Shown here piece after piece: positions 12,321 through 22,052 of a stretch of DNA of 64,000 nt; position 1 is the first letter of the stretch; each line of letters starts with the position of its first letter. Origin of the DNA: Bacillus carboniphilus (lineage in GTDB: Bacteria > Bacillota > Bacilli > Bacillales > JAIVKR01); NCBI RefSeq assembly GCF_020524035.2, contig NZ_CP129013.1, forward strand, positions 1,079,822 to 1,143,821, given 5' to 3'. Both the position numbers and the translations under genes were made by a program. A model generated the notes under the pieces. That model searched no databases, was not told where the DNA came from, and worked only from the letters and a program-made list of their open reading frames with translations.

Positions 12321-13097
12321 TTATTTCAGTAATCCCACAACCATCTTAACTTTCCCGTTTTTGGTCTTCCCATTCAATTCGGTAATTTTACTGCGACCTA
12401 AACCTCTGATCGAAAGCATATCATTTTCCTCTACTTCTATATTTACTTCTTCCGTTTCTGTCCAGTTCACTTTCACCTTTCCAGCTTTTATATAAGCTTG
12501 TGCTTTCTGTCTTGAAAGATTGTAAATAGATGATAAAACAACATCTAATCGTAATGAAGAGACAGTTACACCTTTTTCATCCCATTCTGTCTTTGGAATG
12601 TTTAATTCGTCTGTAAACACTTTTTTTAATTTTACTTTATACTTGCCTACCTCGTTCAAATTCATCGGTAAGTATGCGTCTAATTCAAGACCAGTAATAA
12701 ATTGGAGTTTAGATTCCGTTTTTAAGATGTCGCCAAATTTCTCTCTTTTTAATCCGAGGCTTAGCAACGCTCCTAATAAATGACGATGTTCTAACTCCAC
12801 GAATTTATTTGGATAGTCTACTTCAAAAAGGGCTATGGAAAAATCATCTTTTGATGGTTCCAAGTAAGAAGGAAAAATAATGGCTCTCTTTCGTTCTGCT
12901 TCATTGTACCCACCGTAAAAACGAACCTCACAATCATCATTTTTTCCGATAAGAGCTTGGACAATTTTTTGTTCTCGCGGGTTTAAAAAATCCGTTAGCT
13001 TTATTTGGTGGCGCTCTTCCGCTAGCTTTTTCCACCCAAGAGCGCGATCAATAAAAGGACGTTCACTATATCGGAAGTGTTGATAAATAGATTTCAT
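12321..13097 (-). CDS. ylmH: S4-domain RNA-binding protein YlmH
   Basis: 258 residues. An N-terminal RNA-binding-like region (about 1-180) contains RFYGGYNEAERKRAIIFPSYL, and a C-terminal S4 domain (about 183-240) shows SSLRLDVVLSSIYNLSRQKAQAYIKAGKVKVN. Relatives bind stalled 50S subunits with peptidyl-tRNA and act in ribosome rescue. The ATG follows AAGGAGGAAAAA. It is separated from ylmG by a terminator, so it may be partly independent of sepF-ylmG. Confidence 0.92.
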   Translation of the reverse strand: MKSIYQHFRYSERPFIDRALGWKKLAEERHQIKLTDFLNPREQKIVQALIGKNDDCEVRFYGGYNEAERKRAIIFPSYLEPSKDDFSIALFEVDYPNKFVELEHRHLLGALLSLGLKREKFGDILKTESKLQFITGLELDAYLPMNLNEVGKYKVKLKKVFTDELNIPKTEWDEKGVTVSSLRLDVVLSSIYNLSRQKAQAYIKAGKVKVNWTETEEVNIEVEENDMLSIRGLGRSKITELNGKTKNGKVKMVVGLLK

Positions 13098-13121
13098 TTT
13101 TTCCTCCTTATTATATCGAAC

Positions 13122-13146
13122 AAAAAAAGGACTTTTACAGTCCTTT
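13122..13146 (-). terminator. Intrinsic terminator between ylmG and ylmH
   Basis: On the minus strand, AAAGGACTGTAAAAGTCC is followed by TTTTTTTG. It may be an attenuating terminator, since ylmH is normally co-transcribed with the upstream cluster. Confidence 0.75.
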
Positions 13147-13147
13147 A

Positions 13148-13420
13148 TTATAAAACTCTCGAAAGATTATTAAATACTACTGCAAGACCTTCCGTTGCTA
13201 ATTGTAACGTAATTAGGGCAACGATTGGAGAAATATCAATCATGCCAATCGGTGGGATAAACCGTCTGAATGGCTCTAAAAACGGTTCGACGATCGAGCC
13301 TAAAAACTGTCCGATTGACGATTCTCGCGCTCCAGGAAACCATGACATAAAAATATAAATAATGACACCATAGCTGTATATTCGAATCAAGCTTACTATA
13401 ATATTAAATAGCAAATCCAT
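13148..13420 (-). CDS. ylmG: YggT-family membrane protein YlmG
   Basis: 90 residues with two transmembrane helices (about 5-25 and 65-85) and the family motif [27 protein letters not shown] between them. YggT proteins are linked to cell division and envelope organisation by neighbourhood; the molecular role is unclear. It starts 7 bp after sepF, as in other Bacilli. Confidence 0.9.
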   Translation of the reverse strand: MDLLFNIIVSLIRIYSYGVIIYIFMSWFPGARESSIGQFLGSIVEPFLEPFRRFIPPIGMIDISPIVALITLQLATEGLAVVFNNLSRVL

Positions 13421-13427
13421 TTATTCA

Positions 13428-13862
13428 TTACCACCTTTGCTTCTCTTCTTCTTGTATGTAATCGGTAATGGAACCTGCCACTTCCACATTTTCTGGGGTA
13501 CATAAGAAAATATCGACTCCAATGCGTTGAATATCTCCGCCAATCGCATAAACCGTACCACTTAAAAAATCCACGATTCGTTTTGCTTGATCGTGCTTGA
13601 TTCGTTGTAAGTTGACTACGACGGCGCGACGATTTTTTAGTTCATCGGCAACTTCTTGTGCTTCTGCATAAGATCTAGGTTCACTTAACACTACTTTAGA
13701 TGATTTTTGCAGACTTTGCAAACTTACAACATTTTGTTTGTTGCTTTTTTGTTGATTCAATTGTCCCTCATATTCATCTTCTTCATCGATGTATTCTTCC
13801 ACATATTCATACTCATCATCATCTAAAGCAAAAAAACTTCTAAACTTATTACGCATACTCAA
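13428..13862 (-). CDS. sepF: Cell division protein SepF
   Basis: FtsZ-bundling membrane anchor of the divisome. 144 residues: an N-terminal amphipathic membrane-binding helix ([11 protein letters not shown]), an acidic linker rich in D/E/Y (about 15-35), and the C-terminal SepF domain with [24 protein letters not shown] and [18 protein letters not shown]. The TTG at 13862 (9 nt after AGGAG) is preferred to the ATG two codons later. Confidence 0.94.
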   Translation of the reverse strand: MSMRNKFRSFFALDDDEYEYVEEYIDEEDEYEGQLNQQKSNKQNVVSLQSLQKSSKVVLSEPRSYAEAQEVADELKNRRAVVVNLQRIKHDQAKRIVDFLSGTVYAIGGDIQRIGVDIFLCTPENVEVAGSITDYIQEEEKQRW

Positions 13863-13868
13863 GTGTTC

Positions 13869-14558
13869 TCACTCCTTTCGTTCATTTCCAACTAACGATG
13901 AACCAATGCGAATCATCGTGGCTCCTTCTTCAATAGCGATCTGAAAATCATTGGACATTCCCATAGACAGTTCTTCACACGGGGCATAAGGTAAATGCAA
14001 TTGTTGCACTTCATTCTTTAGGCTCGTTAACATTTGAAAACATGAGCGTATCCTTTTTTCATCATCCGTATAAGGTGCCATCGTCATTAATCCGACGATC
14101 TTAATTTTAGAAAAAGCTTCTAGTTCTCTAATGAAGGGCACTACATCCTCTGGTTTAAGTCCATGTTTACTCTCTTCACCAGATGTATTGACTTGAACAA
14201 AACATGGTACCTTTTTAGTTGAACGCTTGTTAATTTCTTTTGCTAAAGATAAACGGTCTAAAGAGTGTATGTAGTCTACATAAGGAAGAACATCCTTCAC
14301 CTTTCGCGATTGAAGAGTACCAATAAAGTGCCATGTCACTTCTTTACCTAAGTTCTCATATTTTTCATGAAGTCCTTCAACTCGATTTTCTCCAAGGTGG
14401 GTAACCCCTAGGTCAACGGCTTCCTTAGCCGTTTCCTTTGAAACATATTTGGTTACAGCAATAATGTTTATGTCATGAATACTACGACCCATTTTAGAGC
14501 ATGTATCTTCTATCTCTTTTTTTAGTTGTGATAAGTTCTTTTCGACAGACACTGTCAA
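13869..14558 (-). CDS. ylmE: YggS-family pyridoxal phosphate homeostasis protein YlmE
   Basis: 229 residues, a single-domain fold III PLP-binding protein. The PLP lysine lies in [10 protein letters not shown] near residue 37, with [19 protein letters not shown] and the C-terminal [23 protein letters not shown] motif. It buffers PLP and affects amino-acid metabolism in other bacteria. The TTG start at 14558 overlaps the ylmD stop; a GTG at 14552 has better spacing to GGAGG. Confidence 0.92.
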   Translation of the reverse strand: MTVSVEKNLSQLKKEIEDTCSKMGRSIHDINIIAVTKYVSKETAKEAVDLGVTHLGENRVEGLHEKYENLGKEVTWHFIGTLQSRKVKDVLPYVDYIHSLDRLSLAKEINKRSTKKVPCFVQVNTSGEESKHGLKPEDVVPFIRELEAFSKIKIVGLMTMAPYTDDEKRIRSCFQMLTSLKNEVQQLHLPYAPCEELSMGMSNDFQIAIEEGATMIRIGSSLVGNERKE

Positions 14559-15379
14559 ATATCCTCCTTATATCCAATAAAGCTCATCATTCTTCCTGTT
14601 TTTCCTCCATCTCTTCGATGAGAAAAAAACAAGTCTGACTTACAGCTTGTACAAAGGGAGGAAGAAAAAATATTCTTTTCTTTCACTCCTTCTTCTACTA
14701 ACTGCAATTTATTTATTTTACTAAGGTCAATTGCATATTGTCCTTTTGTCACTTCTTTTGCATATTGTTGGGCAGGTGCGTGAACTGTTTTCCCTACGGA
14801 AGTAATCACGCGGTCATCCACTATGTAGCAACAACCCTTTATCGATGGACCGATAAACACGTATATATCGTTTAACGAAGCTCCTTCTTTCATTACCCAT
14901 TCCGAAACGATTTTTCTGGAAATCTTCGCTGCGGTACCTTTCCATCCTGCGTGAATAAGCCCTATTAGCTGTTTTTTTGGATGATAATAAAATAAAGGGA
15001 CGCAATCAGCAAAGCATAACGTTAACATCAAATTTTTATCATTTGTATACATTCCATCGGTTGAAGAAAGTGCCGATTGCTCGTCAAAGACTCCCTTTTG
15101 TAAATCAGTAACTGTTACTTTTTCGATGTGATCTTGATGAGTTTGCTGAGCACATACCCAATTCGAGAGAGGAAACTCAATCGCCTCTGATAAAACTTGA
15201 CGATTGTTCCTAACCGATTGCTGTTCATCTCCTACATGAAGACCTAAATTTAAAGAATTAAAGTCGCCTCGACTTATCCCACCTCTTTTTGTAGAAAAAC
15301 CCGCAACAATCGAGGGATTAAGTTCTTCAAGGAGAGGAATAGACATATATAAGTCATTCCTTAATTGAAAAGGTTCCAT
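14555..15379 (-). CDS. ylmD: Polyphenol oxidase / purine nucleoside phosphorylase family protein YlmD
   Basis: 274 residues of the YfiH/PgeF (DUF152) family, which act on adenosine and related nucleosides. Metal ligands are visible in [30 protein letters not shown] and [14 protein letters not shown]. The start chosen is the ATG at 15379 (MEPFQLRND), 9 nt after AAAAGGAAG. It overlaps ylmE by 4 bp, so the two are coupled. Confidence 0.9.
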   Translation of the reverse strand: MEPFQLRNDLYMSIPLLEELNPSIVAGFSTKRGGISRGDFNSLNLGLHVGDEQQSVRNNRQVLSEAIEFPLSNWVCAQQTHQDHIEKVTVTDLQKGVFDEQSALSSTDGMYTNDKNLMLTLCFADCVPLFYYHPKKQLIGLIHAGWKGTAAKISRKIVSEWVMKEGASLNDIYVFIGPSIKGCCYIVDDRVITSVGKTVHAPAQQYAKEVTKGQYAIDLSKINKLQLVEEGVKEKNIFSSSLCTSCKSDLFFSHRRDGGKTGRMMSFIGYKEDI

Positions 15380-15456
15380 AACCATCATCTTCCTTTTCGA
15401 CAGGATCATGTTTATATTTTACCACAATTCGCGGTATGGGTTTAATACCAATTTGA

Positions 15457-15714
15457 TTAATCGTCTATTAACTCCACGTCTAAATTCATTCTAACAAGAA
15501 CAACATCTTCTCCTACCTTAACAATATTGTTCCAAGGTATGACAATTTCTTCATTTTTGTTCAAGAAACCGAATAATTTCCCTGACCCACCTAAAATAAT
15601 CGCTTGGATTTTTCCGTTTGTTACATTTATATCGAAGTCATCTATATTTCCTAACTTTCTACCATCGGAAACATTCACAACATCCTTTGTTTGAAAATGA
15701 GATATGTTCATCAT
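15457..15714 (-). CDS. ylmC: PRC-barrel domain protein YlmC/YmxH
   Basis: 85 residues forming one PRC-barrel (KDVVNVSDGRKLGNIDDFDIN, then GKLFGFLNKNEEIVIPWNNIVKVGEDVVLV). This is the YlmC/YmxH sporulation-associated family. It lies at the start of the ylmC-D-E-sepF-ylmG cluster, downstream of sigG, as in B. subtilis (ylmA is missing here). Molecular function is unknown. Confidence 0.88.
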   Translation of the reverse strand: MMNISHFQTKDVVNVSDGRKLGNIDDFDINVTNGKIQAIILGGSGKLFGFLNKNEEIVIPWNNIVKVGEDVVLVRMNLDVELIDD

Positions 15715-15817
15715 ATAAAATCACCCTTTCATCAATGTTGATTTTAAGAAAGATGCAGTACTTATCCTTATATATGTATGTATGGTTTTTATATTAGAGA
15801 AGTAGTAATTATATGAA

Positions 15818-15858
15818 CAAAAAAAGAAATCCTAGCTAATATCACTAATAGGATTTCC
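15818..15858 (-). terminator. Intrinsic terminator after sigG
   Basis: On the minus strand, GAAATCCTA and TAGGATTTC are separated by a 14-nt loop and followed by TTTTTTTG. It separates sigG from ylmC. Confidence 0.85.
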
Positions 15859-15870
15859 CTTTACTTAAAT

Positions 15871-16650
15871 TTAGTTTTGAATATTTTTATTCATTTGTTT
15901 AATGGCTGCTTTTTCAAGTCTCGATACTTGCGCTTGAGAAATTCCTATTTCCTCTGCTACTTCCATTTGAGTTTTCCCTTGAAAAAAACGTTTTCTTAAT
16001 ATTAATTTTTCTCGATCATTTAACCTTCTCAATCCTTCTTTTAAAGCGATTTCCTCAATCCATTGTATATCCTTATTTTTTTCATCTCCTATTTGATCCA
16101 TGACAAAGATTGGATCTCCTCCATCGTTATAAATAGGTTCAAATAAAGAAACAGGATCTTGAATGGCATCAAGAGCGAAAACAATCTCTTCATGTGGAAC
16201 ATCTAACACTTTTGAAATTTCTACTGCTGTTGGCTCCCTTGAGGTTTCACTCATTAGCTTCTCCCTTACTTGAAGAGCTTTATAAGCAATATCTCGTAGT
16301 GACCTTGAGACTCGAATGGGATTGTTATCACGTAAATATCTCCGAATCTCACCGATAATCATAGGAACGGCATAAGTTGAAAATTTCACATTTTGTCCTA
16401 AATCAAAATTATCTATTGATTTCATAAGACCGATACAACCAACTTGAAAAAGGTCATCAACATATTCTCCTCGATTATTAAACCGTTGAATGACGCTAAG
16501 AACAAGACGCAAATTACCATTTACTAGCTTTTCTCTAGCTGATAAGTCACCGCTTTGCATTTGTCTAAATAGTTTTCTCATTTCTTCATTTTTTAAGACA
16601 GGGAGCTTTGATGTATCTACTCCGCAAATTTCTACCTTGTTTCTTGTCAC
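15871..16650 (-). CDS. sigG: RNA polymerase sigma factor SigG (late forespore)
   Basis: Directs late forespore transcription. 259 residues. Region 2 shows VNGNLRLVLSVIQRFNNRGE and DDLFQVGCIGLMKSIDNFD with the KFSTYAVPMIIGEIRRYLRD block, and the region 4 helix-turn-helix is TQMEVAEEIGISQAQVSRLE. The GTG at 16650 (VTRNKVEICGVDTSKLPVL) follows GGGAGGG by 6 nt. It lies directly downstream of sigE with its own sigma-G/F-like promoter. Confidence 0.97.
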   Translation of the reverse strand: MTRNKVEICGVDTSKLPVLKNEEMRKLFRQMQSGDLSAREKLVNGNLRLVLSVIQRFNNRGEYVDDLFQVGCIGLMKSIDNFDLGQNVKFSTYAVPMIIGEIRRYLRDNNPIRVSRSLRDIAYKALQVREKLMSETSREPTAVEISKVLDVPHEEIVFALDAIQDPVSLFEPIYNDGGDPIFVMDQIGDEKNKDIQWIEEIALKEGLRRLNDREKLILRKRFFQGKTQMEVAEEIGISQAQVSRLEKAAIKQMNKNIQN

Positions 16651-16687
16651 ATCTTTCCCTCCCAGTAGTACGGTTGCTGTCAAAAAT

Positions 16688-16717
16688 AAGTATCTCCTTA
16701 GGAAGGAAAAATATGCA
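16688..16717 (-). promoter_or_regulatory. Sigma-G/F-type promoter of sigG
   Basis: On the minus strand, TGCATA (plus 16712-16717), a 17-bp spacer and GATACTT (plus 16688-16694) fit the sigma-G pattern (TGNATA-N17/18-CATACTA) with two mismatches in the -10. The known sigF/sigG control of sigG supports this. Confidence 0.6.
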
Positions 16718-16881
16718 TAGGTATGATTTATAAAAAAACTTCATTAATGAGAAATTGACTATTAGTACGTGTTGAAAAAGTAGGGAAAAAGGACGGTGAA
16801 TCGAAAAGCTAAAGCCTTCTTTCTTATTTTTTGTAAAAAATAGTCTATAAACATTTTTTATTGTCTAACATGTGTCATTAA

Positions 16882-17595
16882 TCAAACCATCTTGTTAAAT
16901 TCCTTTCTTAACCTTTTAATAATACGTTTCTCTAACCTTGATATATAAGACTGAGAGATCCCTAACATGTCGGCCACATCTTTTTGCGTTTTTTCTTCTT
17001 CTCCTTGCAATCCGAACCTTAATTCCATTATTTGTTTCTCTCGATCATTAAGCTGGTCTAACGCTTTTACCAATAATTTCTTATCTACATTTGCTTCAAT
17101 ATCTTTTGTAATAATATCATCGTCTGTCCCGAGAACATCAGAAAGCAATAGTTCGTTTCCATCCCAGTCAATGTTTAACGGTTCGTCAAAAGAAACTTCC
17201 GAACGTACTTTATTATTCCTTCTTAAATACATGAGGATCTCGTTTTCAATACATCTTGATGCATATGTAGCAAGTTTTATTTTCTTTTCCGGATTAAAAG
17301 TATTGACAGCTTTGATTAATCCGATAGTCCCTATACTAATTAAATCTTCGATATTTATCCCTGTATTTTCAAACTTCCTAGCTATATACACAACTAAACG
17401 AAGGTTTCTCTCAATTAATATTGACCTAGCAGCTTCGTCCCCTTTAGGTAATTTTATTAGTAAAATCTCTTCTTCTTCCTTTGATAAAGGAGGAGGAAGC
17501 GCCTCACTTCCGCCTATGTAATAAATTTCATCTGTTTTTATTCCAAGCTTTATAAGAATTTTGTACCACCAATATGTAAACTTAATCTTTTTCAT
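16882..17595 (-). CDS. sigE: RNA polymerase sigma factor SigE precursor (early mother cell)
   Basis: 237 residues. The hydrophobic/basic pro-sequence of about 27 residues ([18 protein letters not shown]...) is removed by SpoIIGA. Region 2 contains [20 protein letters not shown] and [18 protein letters not shown], and region 4 contains [27 protein letters not shown]. It lies 48 bp after spoIIGA, forming the spoIIG operon. The gap 16651-16881 toward sigG holds the sigG promoter and a decayed end of the TGTTCAAAAA inverted-repeat element (near 16763). Confidence 0.97.
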   Translation of the reverse strand: MKKIKFTYWWYKILIKLGIKTDEIYYIGGSEALPPPLSKEEEEILLIKLPKGDEAARSILIERNLRLVVYIARKFENTGINIEDLISIGTIGLIKAVNTFNPEKKIKLATYASRCIENEILMYLRRNNKVRSEVSFDEPLNIDWDGNELLLSDVLGTDDDIITKDIEANVDKKLLVKALDQLNDREKQIMELRFGLQGEEEKTQKDVADMLGISQSYISRLEKRIIKRLRKEFNKMV

Positions 17596-17643
17596 GATGG
17601 ACTCCCTTCTATTTTATTAATTTATGAGTAAACTATTAATAAG

Positions 17644-18558
17644 TTAAAGATGTGGTCCTACTTGGGCATCTTGAATCATTTTAGGATGAATAATACATGA
17701 AAATTCTTCATTAGAGGACATTTTGACAGAAGACAATCCGATAAGCCCTCTTTTCACATGATGCATTTCTCCGTTATGAATAATCATAAAAGAAGTAGGT
17801 TTTACAGCTAATAAAAACTGATTTTCTTGACCTACCACTCTATATGGAATGACCCGTACTTTATCCATCCAAAATGACATATCTTCAGAGATTAAATCTA
17901 AATCATTGGTTTTAGCTAAATGAACGAGTGGATCTGGAATTTGTTCGACCTTATTAACGTCAAGAATAGCAACTGGAGCTCTTGTGATGGGGTCATGCAA
18001 CTGATTTCCAGAATCAATTAACCCACGAATATTCATTTTGAAGTGTTCCACTTCAATAATGACGTCTACGATTTGGTCATAAAAAATTTTTTTCGTTTCT
18101 ACCTCTTTCATTCGTCTATGTGCAAAAAACCAAGCTAGCGGAAACCCAAGCACAACAAAAAACCAACTTACAGGGTCTCCAATAGAGGAAGAAGACTGCG
18201 AATAAAAAGTTGTTGTAAAAGGATCCGCTTGAAAAAAAAAGTACATCCCAAGCAAGGTCCCTCCCACAATAAAAGAAACAAAATAAAATGATAATAGAGC
18301 CTGGAAGAAGCCTCTCCACTGTCTAATACCAAAACAAATGATTACCATAACTACGGAAACAAATATTTTTATTACAGGGTGGTTCACTACATTAGAATAA
18401 GGTGTAAACAAAAAGATAACAGCAATGACGCCAACTAAAGACGCTAAAAAGACTCTATATGTTTTTACTTTCCTCTTTAATAATAGTGACGTTAAAAAAA
18501 GGAGCATTCCATCAAATAAAAAATTTAAAAGTAAAATTAGATCTAAATAAATCACCAA
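17644..18558 (-). CDS. spoIIGA: Sporulation sigma-E factor processing peptidase SpoIIGA
   Basis: Septal aspartyl protease that matures pro-sigma-E when triggered by SpoIIR. About 304 residues. The N-terminal half has five hydrophobic segments (from IYLDLILLLNFLFDGMLLFLT). The C-terminal protease domain has the catalytic Asp in IRGLIDSGNQLHDPITRAP. No ATG is available; I chose the TTG at 18558 (LVIYLDL), 12 nt after AGGAGG, with GTG at 18555 the alternative. The bpr gene that follows ftsZ in B. subtilis is absent upstream; a dispersed repeat sits there instead. Confidence 0.9.
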   Translation of the reverse strand: MVIYLDLILLLNFLFDGMLLFLTSLLLKRKVKTYRVFLASLVGVIAVIFLFTPYSNVVNHPVIKIFVSVVMVIICFGIRQWRGFFQALLSFYFVSFIVGGTLLGMYFFFQADPFTTTFYSQSSSSIGDPVSWFFVVLGFPLAWFFAHRRMKEVETKKIFYDQIVDVIIEVEHFKMNIRGLIDSGNQLHDPITRAPVAILDVNKVEQIPDPLVHLAKTNDLDLISEDMSFWMDKVRVIPYRVVGQENQFLLAVKPTSFMIIHNGEMHHVKRGLIGLSSVKMSSNEEFSCIIHPKMIQDAQVGPHL

Positions 18559-18710
18559 TGATTTGACGTTCCTCCTCTTTAATGTGTCACTAATAAAAAT
18601 CTTTGTTAATTGGCATTCACCCATTTGAATCTTTATATGAAGATAAAAACTTAATAAAGTTTGAATTGAATACAGTATAAATGAACTTCAAAAAGGAATC
18701 TGTCATATGT

Positions 18711-18717
18711 TGGCGAA
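18711..18717. promoter_or_regulatory. Possible Spo0A box upstream of spoIIGA
   Basis: TGGCGAA (plus strand) matches the 0A-box TGNCGAA about 150 bp upstream of spoIIGA. B. subtilis spoIIG is Spo0A-activated from boxes just upstream of its promoter. A 7-mer match alone is weak, and I could not place the -10/-35 with confidence. Confidence 0.3.
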
Positions 18718-18775
18718 ATCATCAAATAATTTTTGGAAGATTTATAGGAAGAAGAATATAAGGAATTTAATTAAA

Positions 18776-18923
18776 GAAAAGCGCAAGCACCCGTTTAGCA
18801 ACGAAGGGGCTTGAGCACTCCGTATGAGATAAAGGAAACACGAAAAGCCGCAGGCTTCGATGTTGACTTATCATAAGGAGGAGGGCGAAAACTTACGAGT
18901 TGCTGGGCAATGGAGCTAGACAA
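18776..18923 (+). repeat. Structured dispersed repeat, copy A (short form)
   Basis: About 148 bp beginning AAAAGCGCAAGC and ending GGAGCTAGACAAG. It can fold as a rod: the 5' arm (CCC-GTTT-AGCAAC) pairs with the 3' arm (GTTGCTGGGC). An inner stem pairs CTCC-TATGA-ATAA with TTATCATA-GGAG, and an apical hairpin is AAGCC-GCA-GGCTT. In this copy the arm changed from GCGAC/GTCGC to GCAAC/GTTGC, a compensatory change relative to copy B. It lies between ftsZ and spoIIGA with no gene in 18625-19050. Confidence 0.85.
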
Positions 18924-18941
18924 GAATTAAAACCGCAAGCT

Positions 18942-18975
18942 AAATAAGGACCTATTTATATACTTTCTTACTCTG
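18942..18975 (+). repeat. Associated ~35-nt repeat unit, single copy
   Basis: Starts AAATAAGGACC and ends TTTCTTACTCTG. One base differs from the two units at 57099-57168. In both places it lies about 20 bp downstream of a structured repeat that ends GAGCTAGACAA. Confidence 0.8.
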
Positions 18976-19006
18976 AAAAAAACAATGAGAATTATTTTCC
19001 CATGCT

Positions 19007-19044
19007 AAAAACACCTCAGCCAACATGATTGGGTGAGGTGTTTT
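19007..19044 (-). terminator. Intrinsic terminator after ftsZ
   Basis: On the minus strand, AAAACACCTCACCC and GGCTGAGGTGTTTT form a long stem, followed by a short T-run. It closes the division cluster. Confidence 0.8.
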
Positions 19045-19054
19045 GGTCGATTAC

Positions 19055-20185
19055 TTATTTTCTCTTATTTCGGTTTCTCAAGAAAGTTGGGATATCAAGC
19101 GTATCTTCTGCATTTTGAGAAGCTCTTGAAATCATTTCTTCAGAATCCTCTTCTTGTTGTTGATACTTCGCTTCTCTCTTAGGAGAAGAAGATCTATTTG
19201 GGATGGATCGACCGACTGACTTTGTGACTTCTGCTTCTACAAAACCAGTAGCGATGACTGTCACAACAATTTCATCTTTTAAATTTTCATTAATGACGGA
19301 ACCGAAGATCATATTCACATCTTGATCAGATGCGGAGGCAACAATATCTGCTGCTTCCTGAACTTCAAATAAACTCAAGTTTGTTCCACCTGTGATATTC
19401 ATAATGACACCTTGTGCACCATCAATAGCTGTCTCAAGAAGTGGACTTGAAATAGCCTTCTTAGCTGCTTCTTGTGCACGATTTTCACCAGTAGCTACTC
19501 CAATACCCATTAAAGCGGATCCTTTATTAGACATAATCGTTTTAACATCTGCAAAATCCAAGTTGATTAGACCAGGAGTTGCAATGAGATCTGAAATCCC
19601 TTGAACACCTTGTCTAAGTACATTGTCAGCCTCACGAAAAGCTTCTAACATTGGTGTGTTTTTATCAACAATTTCTAACAATCTATCATTCGGAATAACA
19701 ATCAATGTATCTACCGCTTCTTTCATAGATGCAATTCCACCAGCAGCTTGGGTACTCGTTTACGACCTTCAAACGTAAATGGTCTAGTAACTACTCCTAC
19801 CGTTAATGCGCCAAGCTCTTTCGCTACTTCTGCAATAACTGGAGCAGCACCTGTTCCAGTACCACCACCCATTCCAGCAGTTACAAAGACCATATCTGAA
19901 CCTTTTAATGCTTCTTCTAACTGTTCTTTACTCTCTTCTGCGGCTTTTTTTTCCTATTTCAGGATTTGCACCTGCACCTAGACCACGAGTTAATTTTGCA
20001 CCAATCTGCATCTTAGTATCAGCTTTAGATAAATTAAGTGCTTGTGCATCTGTATTTACAGCAATAAAATCAACGCCTTGAACACCATGTTCAATCATTC
20101 GGTTTACAGCATTATTGCCTCCACCGCCAACTCCGATCACCTTTATTGTAGCTAGTCCTTCAACATTTGTATCAAATTCCAACAT
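19055..20185 (-). CDS. ftsZ: Cell division protein FtsZ (reading frame broken by two indels)
   Basis: Tubulin-like GTPase that forms the Z-ring. 376 residues after correction. The ATG at 20185 ([18 protein letters not shown]) follows GGAGGATTTC. It shows [14 protein letters not shown], the tubulin signature [15 protein letters not shown] and the C-terminal FtsA/SepF-binding tail [13 protein letters not shown]. The frame slips at 19945-19952, an 8-T run (expected 7; [13 protein letters not shown]), and returns near 19757, where one base is missing in the codons for [17 protein letters not shown]. The two indels cancel. Almost certainly sequence error in an essential gene. Confidence 0.94.
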
Positions 20186-20229
20186 TCGAAATCCTCCTAA
20201 TCCATCAAATGACTCCATTTCCGTTCTTA

Positions 20230-21522
20230 TTACTCAAAAAAGTAGCCAAAAAAATCTTTAAGCTTTCCACCAATTCGATTGTCTTCTTTTTTTGGATTCC
20301 GCTTTACTTTTTGTTTTTTTGGTTGTTGGTTTGGGATATTGCCTGCATGTACTGCTTCTGCTTCAATCGGAGAGCCTATCGTTCTTCCTTGTAATTTTGC
20401 ATTTTTATAGGCAAACTGAATTAAGCCAACTCCTGTCATAAATTGCGGTTCTCTTATACCTATATAATCTGGAACTGCTATCCGAACATTATTTCTAAAA
20501 ACATCCTGTGCAAGCTCCAAGACACCTGGTATATTAACAGAACCTCCAGTTAATACAAACCCACCTGAAATATCCTTTACTCCCATCCTTTTAAGTTCAC
20601 GATGGACCATATCAAATATCTCTTCCAACCTTGCCTCTATTATATTTGATATTTCTTTCTGGTTAAACGATTGTAATTGATCTGAACCAATCATGGAAAC
20701 TTCGAATAACTCATCCTCTGAAGCATAGTGATAAAAGGCGTGTCCATGTTCTAATTTCACTCGTTCAGCATCTTCAGTCGATGTTTTTAATCCAATCGAT
20801 ATATCTTTTGTGATGTGTTCTCCACCAACTGGAATTACTCGAAAATCTTGTAGTAATCCATTTTCAAAAAAAGAAATGGTCGTAGAACCTCCTCCTACAT
20901 CAATAAGAGCAACTCCTAAGTTTTTCTCATCCTTTGACAAAGCAACAGATCCTGTTGCTAAGGGTTGCAGGGCAATATCCGTAATTTCTAGGCCAGCCCT
21001 TTCAACACATCTAAGTAAATTATGTAAAATTGTTCTTGATCCAGAGATAATCGTCCCTTGCATTTCAAGCCTTACACCAAGCATCCCTCTAGGGTCTGTA
21101 ATTTCATCTAATCCGTCTACAATAAATTGTTTAGGTATGACATCGATTATTTCTCTTTCAGGGGGTACTGATATTACTTGAGCCGCTTCAATCACCCTAT
21201 GAACATCTTCATTTGAGATTTCTCGACTCTCACTTGATACAGCAACAACTCCATGACATTCTTGTAGTTGAACATGATTACCTGTCACTCCAACAATTAC
21301 TTTATTAATTGGGAAATTAATCATTCTTTCAGCTTGTTCGACCGTTTTTTTTATAGAATGAACCGTTTCATCTATATCAACAATCGAACCTTTTTTTATT
21401 CCACTCGATCTGCAATTCCCCACACCAATAATATTTAAAGAATCTTTATTCATTTCACCAATAATCACTTTTACATTGGATGTACCGATGTCAAGACTAA
21501 CATAAATTTCATTGTTGTTCAT
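20230..21522 (-). CDS. ftsA: Cell division protein FtsA
   Basis: Actin-like ATPase that tethers FtsZ to the membrane. 430 residues. The phosphate-1 motif is [16 protein letters not shown], the SHS2/1C domain lies at about residues 85-165, and phosphate-2 is [16 protein letters not shown]. The adenosine motif is [15 protein letters not shown], and the C-terminal amphipathic membrane helix is [13 protein letters not shown]. The ATG at 21522 follows AAGGGGGTG. It is separated from ftsZ by 44 bp. Confidence 0.96.
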   Translation of the reverse strand: MNNNEIYVSLDIGTSNVKVIIGEMNKDSLNIIGVGNCRSSGIKKGSIVDIDETVHSIKKTVEQAERMINFPINKVIVGVTGNHVQLQECHGVVAVSSESREISNEDVHRVIEAAQVISVPPEREIIDVIPKQFIVDGLDEITDPRGMLGVRLEMQGTIISGSRTILHNLLRCVERAGLEITDIALQPLATGSVALSKDEKNLGVALIDVGGGSTTISFFENGLLQDFRVIPVGGEHITKDISIGLKTSTEDAERVKLEHGHAFYHYASEDELFEVSMIGSDQLQSFNQKEISNIIEARLEEIFDMVHRELKRMGVKDISGGFVLTGGSVNIPGVLELAQDVFRNNVRIAVPDYIGIREPQFMTGVGLIQFAYKNAKLQGRTIGSPIEAEAVHAGNIPNQQPKKQKVKRNPKKEDNRIGGKLKDFFGYFFE

Positions 21523-21683
21523 TCTATGGCACCCCCTTAAATTCATTTTACCAACAATTATGTTAATCAAATCAAGAACTATATTTGAGATGGCTACTTC
21601 AAAATTGTTTCTTTATGTTATTTGTTATTTGAACACTTACTATCAGTAAATTCAACAAATATATAATATTCCCTTTTAAATTC

Positions 21684-22052
21684 TCAACTTTTTTTTGCAT
21701 TTTTTCTTATTAATTGCCATTTTGAAATGAGCATTCTTCTTATTACTGCTATGTTTCGAAAAAGCCTCATTCCAAAAGCAAACACTGCTACTAAATACAA
21801 GTCTACACCAAGATGTACGCCTAGAAAAGCTAAACTTATTGCCAATAGCATATTGAATAAGAAGCCCGTTATAAAAATGATTTCATCATAAATATTTTGC
21901 AAATATGCACGAACTCCACCAAACAGAGAATCTAGACATGCAAGAATAGCAATTAACAAATAGTTAGAGTACTCGGAGGGTAACTGGATATCCGTTATTA
22001 ATCCTAGAGCAATCCCAATCATTAATCCTACGATGGGTAATATCCAAACCAT
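21684..22052 (-). CDS. sbp: Small basic protein Sbp (DUF1290)
   Basis: 122 residues, basic at the C-terminus (RRMLISKWQLIRKNAKK), with about four transmembrane helices. It has the DUF1290 core LDSLFGGVRAYLQNIYDEIIFITGF. Function is unknown; it lies between ylxX and ftsA as in B. subtilis. The ATG at 22052 overlaps the ylxX stop by one base (TGATG) after GGGGGGG. The 160-bp gap to ftsA probably holds the ftsA promoter, which I could not assign. Confidence 0.9.
   Translation of the reverse strand: MVWILPIVGLMIGIALGLITDIQLPSEYSNYLLIAILACLDSLFGGVRAYLQNIYDEIIFITGFLFNMLLAISLAFLGVHLGVDLYLVAVFAFGMRLFRNIAVIRRMLISKWQLIRKNAKKS

Noticed and set aside
16967..17521. 184-codon plus-strand frame opposite sigE
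   Set aside because: Antisense of SigE coding sequence; serine-rich low-complexity translation typical of shadows.
19055..20185. Interpretation of ftsZ as a pseudogene or programmed frameshift
   Set aside because: Two cancelling indels, one in an 8-T run, in an essential gene with fully conserved protein on all sides; no slippery-plus-stimulator arrangement is evident.
20810..21181. 123-codon plus-strand frame inside ftsA
   Set aside because: Antisense shadow of a well-conserved gene, with no start context or recognisable product.
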